This document shows positions 13,080-24,563 of a DNA stretch of 64,000 nucleotides, in pieces (positions within the stretch are counted from its first letter, which is position 1; the number at the start of each line of letters is the position of its first letter). The notes under the pieces are model-generated. The model was given only the letters and a program-made list of their open reading frames with translations, had not been told where the DNA came from and did not search any database. The stretch comes from Mytilus trossulus (Eukaryota; Mollusca; Bivalvia; Mytilida; Mytilidae), in assembly GCF_036588685.1 (NCBI RefSeq), contig NC_086384.1, forward strand, positions 11,918,195 through 11,982,194, in the 5' to 3' direction. A program made the position numbers and the translations under genes.

Positions 13080-13400
13080 TTGAAGATATGTTCATCTGGT
13101 ACAGTACATGGGTATGTTCAATAAGATGACTAGCACTTCAACTATTTTCTCCGAAGGATACCATACGCCGTAGGCTCTCCCCAAGCTTTTGATACGAATG
13201 ATAAATTCTTACAGCACACTCCTTCATTTGAATATGTCTTTCTTCTAATAAGATAACAGTCTCATGCAAAGTTGACATTTGGTTTCTTATCTTTCACCCT
13301 TTTTATTTAGGATGTATGTAAACACTATAATGTGTGTCTCAAGTTTCTGATTTAGATAATTCTATAATATATATGTGCGCAATGAAACTAAAGGAAACGA
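13080..13400 (+). repeat. Segmental duplication unit 2 (uninterrupted)
   Basis: Paralogue of 12130-12790 without the family 1 insertion. It serves as the empty site for that insertion. Confidence 0.75.
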
Positions 13401-13427
13401 GTTAACAAAGGCAAAATGTAATACGAA

Positions 13428-13590
13428 GTTAAAGTAGTTATCAAAAGTACCAGGATTATAATTAAGGACGCTCATATCAAAAAGTAATAAAGCCAAACAA
13501 GTACAAAGTTGAAGAGCATTAAAAACACTGAGAACTTCAGAAAGTTTCGTCAAATTGAGCTTTTCCTGAATAGAAAATCCTCCATACGTA
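13428..13590 (+). repeat. Composite family 2 repeat, partial
   Basis: Contains 'gttatcaaaagtaccaggat', 'gacgctcatatcaaa', 'caagtacaaagttgaagagc' and 'gaattttcc'-like ends shared with 15474, 40683 and 47250. A further piece ('taccaggattataatttagt', 'acgctcgtttcgtc') lies at 13706-13775. Confidence 0.65.
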
Positions 13591-13700
13591 TGACAGTTGT
13601 TATCCATTCGTTTGATGTGTTTGGACTTTTGATTTTTGCCTTTTGATTTTGATCTTTCCTTTTTTTCAAACTTTGTTTTAGATAATTTTCGGTTTTTATT
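13590..13700 (+). repeat. Family 3 repeat fragment
   Basis: The block 'ttatccattcgtttgatgtg' followed by 'ttttgatttttgcc' is shared with 21590-21835 (+) and 42735-42965 (-). Confidence 0.65.
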
Positions 13701-13918
13701 TTGTTATAATAGTTATCAAAGGTACCAGGATTATAATTTAGTACGCCAGACGCTCGTTTCGTCATAATTAGCAGCAAAATTATTGCATTTTTTTTTTAAA
13801 CTCTACACAAAGACAACACACATACATTATCAAATACTATACAAAGACAGCAACTTTACGCTGCAAAATTAAAAAGAAACAACTATAAGAGGTCATTTTT
13901 TGTTTAATTCTAAGGGTA

Positions 13919-14075
13919 TTTTGATTACAAAAGAATATGTTTTAAAGGCTATTGAAAATACAATTATTATAATATTTAGAGACAACTGGTTGTTCTATTT
14001 TGTATATGTTGTCTCTAAATATTATAATAATTGTATTTTCAATAGCTTTTAAAACATATTCTTTTGTAATCAAAA
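13919..14075. repeat. Near-perfect long hairpin, 67/68 bp arms
   Basis: Left arm 13919-13985 pairs with right arm 14008-14075 with one visible mismatch (ggct/agct) and a 22 bp loop. Arms contain 'ttgattacaaaagaatatg'. Such near-identity in AT-rich non-coding DNA implies recent formation, or a foldback element. Confidence 0.9.
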
Positions 14076-14483
14076 AAGCTTTTTATCAAATCGAGTTATC
14101 GAATTTCAATATAATAAAGATTTGTTACTATCTAAGGGAGATAATGAGATTTGATTTTTAGCGATATCCAATTTTCTTACGTTTAAATTTTTATTATAGT
14201 GAATGAAAAATCCCGCGAATCGTTGATAGTCTTTTGTATATACCATTATGACGTCATATGTTCAGCTTCGATGTCAACTGTACAAACACATGCATCTGGT
14301 TTAAATGTTTTAACAGGCGCCAACCATCATCTGAATCTCAAGCGCAGAAGTGTAACATTACAATACAGGAAGACACATGCACTAGCTGGTATTCTCAGAT
14401 CTGTACCCAAGTGTCTTTTCATTGTTGGGATGACTAGTACCTATTCACGTCTACTCTGTGTTTTTGTTAGATGTATTTCTGGT

Positions 14484-15352
14484 TGATTCCATCTGATATT
14501 TAAGAGTTTCAACTGATTTTTATAGTTTGTTGTTATGTCGTACTGTTACACTACCGTATAGGGGTAAATTCAGTAAATAAATATACGTCATCAGGGACCG
14601 CCCATTTGGGGGAGAGGTTTCTATCTAAAAGTAAAGTCATGTGCTTTTCTGATTGGTAGATAATATTTGTGATAAATATTTTTTGGTAAATGGACCAAAA
14701 CTAGAGTTGATTTTTTTTTTTAAATAAATGCTGAATGTACTATTTTTTCCCCTACAGGGTTGAAAAGTAATGGGGGCAGTATAGGAATTTAGTGCGAATC
14801 TACATTGTTTGTAAACAAGGCCATGTGAATGCCAAAAAATGCCGCATGACCCTATGTTTTTATTGTTGCAAAAGATAGGGCTACATTTGTACTTTCATGA
14901 AAGATGTATGAAAGTTTTTAATTTCTTAAGGTAAATCAGGTATAAATTTATTTCCACACATAGATTAGCATTTAAGACAATGGGAGATTTTTTAACTGAA
15001 TTTACCCCTTTAAGATAAGGAGGCGACCGCAAATGTGTTTACTTCCCCGCAAACTCTATATGCCTGTCCAAAGTCAGAAGCATGTAATTCACAGGTAGTC
15101 GTTTGGAGTTGTATAACATATTTGTTTTTCCGTCATGATTTTGTAAAATCATCGTAAGTGGACAGTTATTGATTTTCTCGTTTGTATTGTTTTACATTTG
15201 TCATTTCGTGGTCCTTGTTGGCTGACTAAGCGGTATGGCCTCATTTTTGAAGGCCGTACGATGACCTATAGAAAACTGTTCTTAATTTCTGTGTTTAATT
15301 TTGGGCTCTTGTGCAGAGTTGTCTTATTGGCAATCATATCACATCTTCTGTT
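14484..15352 (-). repeat. Family 1 long copy, split by a nested MITE
   Basis: On the minus strand this copy ends at 'cagaagatgtgat' (about 15352) and extends to the 'ctgatttttatagtttg' block near 14510. The same order of blocks is seen uninterrupted at 46595-47042. The middle (14560-15009) is foreign: a sequence with terminal inverted repeats. Confidence 0.7.
14560..15009. mobile_element. MITE-like element with AGGGGTAAATTCAGT termini
   Basis: The left end reads AGGGGTAAATTCAGTAAA and the right end TTTAACTGAATTTACCCCT: near-complementary inverted repeats about 450 bp apart. It lies inside a family 1 copy whose sister at 46.6 kb lacks it. No transposase frame is present, so it is non-autonomous. 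The target duplication is unclear. Confidence 0.75.
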
Positions 15353-15473
15353 TTATATACATATATAACACATACAGGTTTAATACACAAGTTTCTATAT
15401 ATCTACAGCATGCCTATCGCCATCGAGTTTGTTTCGTGTTTTTAACAAGAAAAACAAATCTGATGAAAATAAA

Positions 15474-15612
15474 TAAACTCATCATAGATACCAGTATTAA
15501 ATTTTGTATATACGCCCGACGCGCGTTTCGTCTACAAAAGACTTATCAGTGACGCTCGAATCCAAAAAAGTTAAAAGGGCAAAATAAAGTACGAACTCGA
15601 AAGTTCGATTTT
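15474..15612 (+). repeat. Composite family 2 repeat
   Basis: Has 'aaactcatcatagatacc', 'gacgcgcgtttcgtctac', 'cagtgacgctcgaatcc' and 'aaataaagtacgaa' blocks, in the same order as at 40683 and 47250. Confidence 0.75.
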
Positions 15613-16521
15613 GTTTGACAATATAAAATACTGAATGATTTTTCCAGAAAAAAATAACTGTAAACAGAGTCGACCGGGATGAAAGGGATTTATTTAGACA
15701 GACCCCTAGTATATGAGAGCATGCTGGAAAGAAAGAGATACACATGGACACCCCCAACATCATCTAACTTCAACAAAGCATTATTGGAGAGAAAATCGGA
15801 ATAACCATGGCATATCTAAAACCCAGTAAACTATTAGGGTTTCTAGAAAAATGAATTATTGACCTTATGGATATGCTTAAACAATGAACTTTATTTTCTT
15901 TTTGATAATTCCTTACATTTAGTGAGCTACCTTTTGAGTGGGTTGGGAATTAAACACAACTCTAATGATTCGGAAAATAAAACAATCACAATAACACGGA
16001 TAACAGTCAAGAGTGAGTGTAAACAATTATATAATATATAATCAATTAATTATTTACATTATTCGTACGAATACATACCTTTAAAATAATGTTTATTCTT
16101 CATTAATATTTGTTTTTATATTAAACAATTTTATGAAAATATTTGAAAATTTGTTAAAAGGAATACCTAGTACATTTTACAAATTTAAGAAATTGCTATT
16201 TATAAGTACTTAAAGTAAAGCATGTTCACATAATTGTCACTTAGCTATGGCGTAATATACTATTCATCATGGGTTAGAGTAGAATATAGATTGTCAAACA
16301 CTTTGAAATAACTTAATAAAATCAAATATTTTTAATCTGCCATTCCCTTACTAATTAAACAAACAACATCACCTTTAAATCAAACAACTTCAGTAAGCTT
16401 ATTAAGTAAATAAAATTATATAATTTACAAAGATATATCAAGCATGATCTCGAATATAATAAGGCAATATATGTCATAGTCTTAACCGCGAATAACCTTA
16501 ATTTCCCGATATTTTGCTGAA
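15613..16521. other. Non-coding sequence upstream of the receptor gene
   Basis: AT-rich with no supported exon. The last few hundred bases should hold the promoter and 5' UTR of the receptor gene, but no clear core promoter motif stands out against the AT background. Confidence 0.4.
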
Positions 16522-17886
16522 ATGGCCATTGTCAAAATTTTAATCGCTTTGTTTTTAATTAATACTGTTCGTGGACAAACTTTGGCCAATGTGTACCAGC
16601 TGCACTCCGATGTATTTGCTAATTATAACAAGGAGGTGATACCAAATGCCAACCGATCTAATCCGATGGATATTCAAATAGGATTCTTTTTATTGACGAT
16701 TACAGAATTCGAGGAGATTGACGAAACCATTGAGGTAAATGCTGGATTATTTACAAGATGGTACGATGGTGGAATATCATGGGATCCGACACAATACGGC
16801 GGGAAGTTCTCACTTTCTATACTTCAAAGTAATATATGGACTCCGCCTTTGGTTTTAGTTAATAATGTGGAAGACTTGAAACCTATCGAAGGAGAATTCC
16901 AATTCATGTCAACAGTATTCTATAACGGTTTAACATTATGGGCACCAGGGGGAGTTATGAAGGCAAAGTGTACTACAGACATATCGAATTTTCCGTTTGA
17001 TTCACAGACGTGCACATTACAGTTTGTTACATGGGGACTTACACAGGCAGATGTAACGCTATCTCTCGCGCCTACAAATGCGTTTGATCTGACTTTTTTT
17101 GTTCCAAATTCCAACTGGAAGTTGACTGGTTATCGACCGTACACCTATATTCTTGGTGGTTATAGTGGATTTAATGTAGACATTACAATACAACGTGAAC
17201 CTTTATATTTTCTTTTAATGGTTGTTTGTCCAACCTTGTTGTTTAGTTTGTTGAATCCTTTAGTGTTTCTTCTACCCGTTGAATCTGGTGAACGGATCAG
17301 CCTCTCCATGACAATATTACTTTCTTATGCAATATTTTTGACACTCGTCTCCGCCGCGATTCCATCATCGTCTAATCCTATGTGCATCTTGTTGATAATG
17401 ATGGTGGTAATAATTATTGTTAGTGGGATGATTGTCTTTTCTGTTATAATAGTATCTGCTATTTATTGTCGAGACGAAAAACAGAAAATTAACAAATTTT
17501 GGAAAGCCATTGCAACTAAATTTCCATGGAAACGTGGCGATATCGATTCTCATACGGCAGAGGAACCAGCAATAGAAGAAGCTACATGGAGAGATGTTTC
17601 TGAAAAGTTAGGTCTTCACAGGAATAATCTTGTACAACCCTTGTATGAAACAAAAGACTCAGGTAATACTCGGCATGTTTCGGATAATACTCGACAAGCT
17701 TCGGATGAACATGGTGAAGAAAACATTAAGACTGAAAACAATTTGTCAAGGAGTGATCACACCCGGAACAATACGTGCATTTCATGGAAAGATGTAGCAC
17801 ATAGTTTAGATATGATTTCTATAATATCGTCATATGCACTCATCATCCTTATTCTCGTTATATTTTTCATAGTTGTAAGATCTTAA
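16522..17886 (+). CDS. Nicotinic acetylcholine receptor-like Cys-loop subunit, intronless
   Basis: A single 454-residue frame codes for a ligand-gated ion channel subunit of the plasma membrane. Residues 1-19 form a signal peptide. The extracellular domain has the W80-x-D-x4-W87 signature and a canonical 15-residue Cys loop, C150 to C164 with FPFD inside. M1 spans about 227-251, M2 about 258-280, M3 about 287-311 and M4 about 431-452; the cytoplasmic loop lies between M3 and M4. E257 before M2 (GERISL) matches the -1' glutamate of cation channels. Loop B W171 is present, but the loop A aspartate/tyrosine pattern (WTPPLVLVN) and the vicinal cysteines of loop C are absent, so it is a non-alpha type or has another ligand. 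Length is normal. No intron is needed, as in lophotrochozoan receptor copies thought to arise by retroposition. An AATAAA lies at 18043. Confidence 0.93.
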   Translation: MAIVKILIALFLINTVRGQTLANVYQLHSDVFANYNKEVIPNANRSNPMDIQIGFFLLTITEFEEIDETIEVNAGLFTRWYDGGISWDPTQYGGKFSLSILQSNIWTPPLVLVNNVEDLKPIEGEFQFMSTVFYNGLTLWAPGGVMKAKCTTDISNFPFDSQTCTLQFVTWGLTQADVTLSLAPTNAFDLTFFVPNSNWKLTGYRPYTYILGGYSGFNVDITIQREPLYFLLMVVCPTLLFSLLNPLVFLLPVESGERISLSMTILLSYAIFLTLVSAAIPSSSNPMCILLIMMVVIIIVSGMIVFSVIIVSAIYCRDEKQKINKFWKAIATKFPWKRGDIDSHTAEEPAIEEATWRDVSEKLGLHRNNLVQPLYETKDSGNTRHVSDNTRQASDEHGEENIKTENNLSRSDHTRNNTCISWKDVAHSLDMISIISSYALIILILVIFFIVVRS

Positions 17887-17920
17887 CATTTTTTTTAATA
17901 GCAAACGAAAATGTATATTC

Positions 17921-20301
17921 GAAATTCGGGTCCGTAGAAATACCGCAAAGGACTTCTTAGTGCACTCAGAACTTAAATTTTGCACTAAGAACCATATAGA
18001 GTAGTATTTTTGGCACAAAGAAAATGCAGTATGGAAGAAGACAATAAAAAGATACATACTTTAAATTTTCAGAATTATATCTTTTGTAATAAAGAAGTTA
18101 TTTAAATATAAGACTCGGCACGTGCCACAATACCCTAATTATCACCCGCGGAGTGTGTAATCAATTAAACAATTGTGTGCATTCATCCATGCTGGACCAA
18201 TTTGTTATTTAGATTGAATAGGTAAACAATCACAGTCAACAGTTTTTGTTTTGTTTTTCAGTATAACAATCGATCTAAATCTTGTTTAATTGTATATTTT
18301 TCCAAGTTTTTTTTCTCTGCATATTTTCTCGAGAAAGTTTTTTTTTGGATATGCAAGTTTAGAATATCTTCTTTGTTAATTTATGAAATAAGATTATAAA
18401 ATATAGATCATATAATTTATTTTAAGAACCGGGGCAATTATTTTGCACCGTGTATTTTGTTTTCAAAACTTTATATTTTCTCTCGCTTGATGTTTGAAAT
18501 AGTTGCCACTGAACGTAAAGCAATACGAAACATGGTGTATAAATAAGTTTATTATATAACAAGTTCACTTGTATACACGACTAGAATAATGTTTTTCTTT
18601 CATTCAAGTTTTACAGTACCCATATTTATTTAGGAATGTTCAATTTCTGACAAACAAATAAACTATATAGAAACTTCGCAGGATACTGGTGTTACATCAG
18701 TTAAAGATTGCCTACCTATATTCTAAAACAACGGTGAAGGTTAAGAGAAATAATAGTCTAATAGTAAAAGAAGCCCGTAAAATTGTAATTTACAGCATAT
18801 TCAACGTTACATTATGTAGCGGATTCATTTTTCCGTAAAAAGCTTAATGTTCTCTTCGTTCATAACACCAACATAACATCTTTATTATGCGATGTCCGTT
18901 TTCTTTATAAACGCGGTTAAACTTGGTAGAAATAGGGTTAAGATAGAGCATGAGGTGGGTAAAAGAATTAATTAACTAATAAAAAATAACAATCGGAAAA
19001 CAGCGGAGATGAAAGGAAATATCTTTGCTAACACATTTATAATATATAACACTAGATGTAAGAAAGTGTTTATTTTCACGGCTGTTACATTAAAAAAATC
19101 TTTTAAAAATTGCACATTTTGTTCCGAGTGTGAATAAATTTTCTATGACGATTTTTATTTTCTTTTTATAATTTTAAAACGAATATGATATCTTAACGTA
19201 AATAATAACATACAAAATTGCAACCGTTTGATTTAAAAATCAATTTAGGCGTAATTGAATATTCTATTAAATTTCGTGTTGGAATTAGTTGTAGACTTCT
19301 TGATTTGTGAAAAATGGCTCATTTTCTTTATTTTCTTTGCAACCAAGATGATTTGAAAATATTCCATCATTTTAGAATCGAATGATATATCTGATACAGC
19401 CGTGTAATAGTTTTGACAATTTAAAAAAATATTTACTAACTTTTTATACATTGTTACTTGGATGGAGAGTTGTCTCATTGGCACTCATACCGCATCTTCT
19501 TATTTATATAAGGTGAACATTTTGAACAAGCAACCCTGTTCGTAACTTTTTACTCTGTCTACTATACTGTTTCTATAATTACTTCGTATCAGAGATATTA
19601 AGTATATGTCTATGTTCGAATGTAAAAGTAATAAGAATTACCTCTTGCAGTCTTTCTATTTTTTTCTTGTAGTCGGGTTTTTCTGAACCCCACGGACGCC
19701 ACATTTTCACACTACCAGATACCAGATATATCTTTATATGTTAACTCTTTTGTTTTCAAAGATAAAGTGAAATAAAAGATGCAACAATTTCTAACAAAAT
19801 CACTCAAAACTGGCTTCTTGAAAGAAATCAAAAGAAGTTTATTTAATCATTTCTATTTGAGAAATTCATAAGAAAACATTGTGCACAAAATTAATTATTT
19901 TTGTATTAATTCCCTCATCAAGCTTGATATACACCAAGCCCGAACATCTTCGTTTATTCAACAATTACCATAAACCTATCAATTAGTCATGATCAAAGAT
20001 AATTGTTTATTTGTTAAGGTTGATTGAACATGATGATTGGCGATGACCATGTACATCAAGGTATTAACGACAGTCACGTGCTTAGTGGCACGCGCTGATT
20101 AAAAAGTCGAATAACTTCATAATTATTAAATATTTTTTTATCAAACTATGAATTTAATGTTTGTAAGCATGGCCGTTATTAAATACATGTTCTTTGTGCT
20201 GATTAAACACTGTTTTCACCTTCTTAGTGCTTAATTCTTGTTCTGAGTGCACTAAGAAGTCCTTTGCGGTATTTCTACGCACCGTCGAAGGGTCGAAATT
20301 C
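17921..20301. mobile_element. Possible 2.4 kb terminal-inverted-repeat element
   Basis: The segment 17921-17991 is the inverted counterpart of 20222-20301. From 'tagaaataccgcaaaggact' through 'tcttagtgcactcagaac' the arms are identical, and similarity continues for about 70-80 bp. The 2.2 kb between them has no transposase frame and includes a family 1 fragment at 19460. Either a non-autonomous element or two independent insertions in opposite orientation. It begins only 35 bp after the receptor stop codon. Confidence 0.5.
19460..19503 (-). repeat. Family 1 repeat, 44-bp end fragment
   Basis: Only the conserved end survives: 'gagagttgtctcattggcac' then 'cataccgcatcttctt'. Confidence 0.6.
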
Positions 20302-21588
20302 TGATATAGCTTTCTTTAAAACATTTTGACGAAAGGTACGAACGAATTCGAACGTCAAGGGAGTATGTACTACATTTTCGCGATACCATTAACGGGTCTT
20401 TGTTTTATCTAGTAAAAAAACATCATTTACCTTAAGCTTATTAAACGTATTTTTAGGCAGTTAAGCTGCCTTATGCGAGCACCCTGGATTTATGTTCTAC
20501 CTAATAAATGCTGAAATACATGCCATTGTTATCATCTAGCTTGCTCCTATATTATTTATAACTTATTGGACAGTTTTTTCATACTTTTCATTCTGGATTA
20601 CAAAAAATATGAGCAGAAAAACCTTAAATGATCGTCGATTTTCCCTAAAGTTTTGAAGTTGCACATAGGAAGTAGAGCACATTAGGAATCCCTATGTCGT
20701 TTATTTTCCCCTGAGCTTTTGGCTAAGATGTCAAAGAACAAATGTATGAAATATTTAATCGCCGAAAATCTCTAAAGACAAGTAGTTAAGATTTCCCAAA
20801 TTGCAAAAGTCGTAGGAATATTGTTTGTCGTCAATACGTATCTACTACGTCACGCTGTTGGCGGCAATTTTAAATTAGAAGACGAAATTTTCGTATCTTT
20901 TCAATTTAGAGTCAGACGCAGGGGTTAAAATTAGCGGTGGTCCGAGGTCTGCGACCTTCCACTTTTGCAGTCGGATTTTCTACTTGGTTACTAGCTACGC
21001 CCGACATGCCCGACGGACCTTGAAAGAAAATAAAAAAATAACTTTGCAAATATTTTTACCAAAGTTTCCTAATAAACGATCTCAAACTTATTTTCATCAT
21101 TACTATTCATGACAGCGATGTTCAATTAGTTCAACCGCTAGCTTTATACAGAAAATCGCTGACAAATAATGTGTAAATCCGAGTAAAATCGTATCTCACT
21201 ATCTGTCAAAAACAACATTGAAAAAAAATGGCTGCCGTGAGAAGACAATATCGGATCCGATTCCGGAAGCGGATAAGGATAATCCCGGGTTTTGGATTTC
21301 AAATAAAAAAATCCAGACAGGTGACAAAATACATCTATGCATGGTAAATAAATATAAACACTAGAATTGAAAACCAAAAGATATGTGTAAGAGAAAGAAA
21401 AAGCAGAAAATATTTTGTACACCAATTTTTAATGTCAAAATCCAATACAACGTGACAGCTGGGAACAGTTTATCTAACAATATATATGTTCCTGGTAACA
21501 GTATAAAATTTCTTTATCAGTGATAAACGTTGGTAATGTATGTTTTTTGACATTTTTACTCTTTGAGTATGTTTGTTTTGTTCATACA
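20302..21588. other. Non-coding stretch
   Basis: No gene seen. A locally GC-richer patch lies near 20920-21020, without a frame that I can interpret. Confidence 0.4.
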
Positions 21589-21589
21589 T

Positions 21590-21835
21590 CGTTGACAATG
21601 TAATGGAATTTGATGCGGCTGTCATACAAGTGAGAGGTTTAGCTAGCTATAAAACCTGGTTCAATCCACCATTTTCTACATTAGAAAATGCCTGTACCAA
21701 GTCAGGAATATGACAGTTGTAATCCATTCGTTTGATGTGTTTGGACTTTTGATTTTGCCTTTTGATTTTTGATTTTCCTTTTTGAATTTTCCTCGGAGTT
21801 CAGTATTTTTGTGTTTTTACTTTTTAGATGCTTTT
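21590..21835 (+). repeat. Family 3 repeat
   Basis: Blocks 'gagaggtttagctagctata', 'tatgacagttgtaatccatt' and 'cctcggagttcagtattttt' match 42735-42965 in reverse orientation. Confidence 0.75.
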
Positions 21836-21924
21836 CAAGTTAACCATATTACTGCCATTTCAAGGGGTATATTCTTTATCTCAATTTTGACAGGTCAGTT
21901 AAAATAGTTGGAAGTTTCTTATAT

Positions 21925-22215
21925 AAAAAAAAAGATGTGGTATGATTGCCAATGAGACAACTATCCACAAGAGACCAAAATGAAACAGACATTAACAACA
22001 ATAGCTCACCATACACCCTTCAACAATGAGCAAAGCCCATACCGCATATTCAGCTATAAAAGGCCCCGATAAGACAATGTAAAACAATTCAAACGAGAAA
22101 AACTAACGGCCCTATTTATATAAAAAAAATTAACAATAAACAAATTTGTAACACAAAAACAAACGATAACCACTGAACTACAGGCTCCTGACTTGGGACA
22201 GGCACAAATAGTGCA
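21925..22215 (+). repeat. Family 1 repeat
   Basis: About 290 bp from 'aaaagatgtggtatgattgc' to 'ctcctgacttgggacaggca'. It is less truncated than the 12.4 kb copy. Confidence 0.8.
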
Positions 22216-22254
22216 ATTATATTATATGATACTTGAATGTAAGCAAATCATTTG

Positions 22255-23735
22255 ATATATAGGTGGAGTCCATTGGGCCACTCTACCTCCTCCTGTTTGA
22301 TAACTTTCAAACGAATGAGATCCTAACCCCTCAACCATATACATTCATATATGAGACTAAATAACTAAACAAATAATATATAGGGTAATGGTCGAGATCA
22401 CCTTCCCTAAACCATATATTTTCATGTAGGGGACAACATAATTAATCAAATGAAATATGTAAGGGGAGTCCCTACCCCTCATATTTGAGAACTTGGAAAC
22501 GGTCGAGATCCCCACCCCTAAACCATATATATTCATGTATGGGACAATATAACATATCATATGAAATATAGGTGGAGTTTGTGGGGCCACTCTTCCCCTT
22601 CCGGTTTGAGAACTTGAAAACGGTTGAGATCCCCAATCTTAAACCATATATATTCATGTATGGGACAATATTACAAATCAAAGGAATAATAAGGGGCTCC
22701 CTAGGGTCATTGTAGACCCTCCTGTTAGAGAAGTTGGAAACATTTGAGATCTTCAACCCTAAACCATATTTATTCATGTATGGGACAATATAACTAATCA
22801 AACGAAATATAGGGGAATCCCTGGGGGTCACCCCACCCCTCCTGATTTGAGAACTTGGTTACGGTCATGATCCCCACCCATAAACCATATATATTCATGT
22901 ATGGGACAATATAACAAATCAAATATAGGTGGAGTTCGTGGGGCCACTCTACCCCTTTCTGTTTGAGAATTTATAACGGTCGAGATCCACAATCTTAAAC
23001 AATATATATTTAATATGTATGGGACAATATTACAAATCAAATTAATTATAAGGGGGTCCCTTTGGTCACTGAACACCCTCCTGTTTAAGAACTTGGAAAA
23101 CTTTGAGATCATCACCTCTTAACCATATATACTCACGTATAAGACTATATAACAAATAAAATAAAATATAGGGGAAGTCCCTGTGGTCACCATACCCCTC
23201 ATGTTTAAGAACTTGGATTCCACATTCTAAATTAAATGAAATATTGGGGAATCCCTGCAATCACCCTCCCCTCCTGATTGAGAAATTGGAAACAGTCGAG
23301 ATCCCCACCTTTAAATTAAACCATATATATATTCATGTATGAGAACTTATCAAATGAAATATAGGGAGTCCTTAGTGTCACCCTACCCACTCCTGTTTGA
23401 TAAATTAGAAACAGATGAAATCCCCACCCCTCAATCATATATATTCATGTATTGGACAATATAACATATTAAATGAAATATAGGGGAAGTCACTGGGGTC
23501 CCCACCTCCTCCTGTTTGAAAACTTGATAACGGTCGAGATCGATCCCCAACCATAAACCATATATATTCATGTATGGGACAATATAAAAAATCAAATGAA
23601 AAATAGGGGTAGTCCCTAGGGTCACCCAACACTCTCTTGTGTGTGTTTTGACGACTTGTAAAATATTAAGATACCAACGCCTAAACCATATTCATTCCTG
23701 TTTGTCATTTCAAAAAAGATTGAATGACATACAAG
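22255..23735. repeat. Tandem satellite array, ~119 bp unit, about 12 copies
   Basis: The landmark 'aaccatatatattcatgtat' recurs near 22521, 22642, 22762, 22883, 22998, 23121, 23319, 23435, 23557 and 23684, at 115-125 bp spacing. Each unit also has 'gggacaatataac', 'ggggagtccct', 'cctgtttgagaacttgg' and 'ggtcgagatcccca' blocks. Copies are about 75-90% alike by eye. Minus-strand open frames across it repeat the same peptide and are not genes. Confidence 0.95.
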
Positions 23736-24399
23736 GTCAATCTCATAGGCGACACATATGCATACCACTTTGCCTGAACCTAACACCTGTCATTTTATTC
23801 CAAACTTAGACATCATGGACTTAGGGTGAAGGTAGGAGTCATTTACATTAACTATGCACAGGTCAGTCAGACTTCATCATTAATCCCTGTAGTACCGTAG
23901 TAAACATTTGTCTGATTTGTGTCTCATAACTTTTGTACTGTACAACACAAACTCAGTTTTCTTTCCAGGGAAGCAAGTCCATTCATGCTTTTACAAGCTC
24001 GTACTTAAGTCAACTTAAACTACTAACAGTCAACTAATATGAACAATTACGATCAACTAGAAGAACTGCAATCATTGCAAATTTGTACCACTGCTGACTC
24101 ATGAACGATTCATGACCATTCGTGGTCATTTGCGTTGCTATTGAAAATATGAATTATTTGCCTTAATGATTAATTTATTAAATGAACATAAATGTACAAT
24201 TATATATGAATGTTTAGTGTTTGTTCTTTTAAATCTTTAAAAACAAGTTGAAGCAACATTGCCACAGTTTTCATAACTATGTTTGCCTTGGTTTTTGGTT
24301 AACTGCCTACAGTGCTTACAGCGCTTTGATTAAAAATTGCAAACCAATTATGCTGTTGTGTTTTGTAAAAGTGATGTAAAATCAAATGGGGAGGGGGCA
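23736..24399. other. Non-coding stretch
   Basis: No gene or clear repeat seen. Confidence 0.4.
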
Positions 24400-24563
24400 A
24401 TACACCTTATCGCTATTTTCCCGCTATTACTGGATATCACACAGGTTCTTATAAAAGGTTGACGTCATAAAACATAATATCTGACGCCACAATGGAAAGG
24501 TGATGGTTGTATGCGTCAAAAGTTCAAGCGGCCGGGACAGCCGGGATAAGCGATAAGGTGTAT
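24400..24563. mobile_element. Short MITE, 164 bp
   Basis: Ends are 'atacaccttatcgct' and 'agcgataaggtgtat', perfect 15-bp inverted repeats with weaker similarity further in. Both ends are bounded by TA, consistent with a Tc1/mariner-type TA target duplication. No coding capacity. Confidence 0.65.

Noticed and set aside
14199-14486. 95-residue frame
   Set aside because: No domain, runs into a family 1 repeat.
22357-23632. Overlapping minus-strand frames with repeated 'YIVPYMNIYGL' peptides
   Set aside because: Translation of the ~119 bp satellite; frame changes with unit length.
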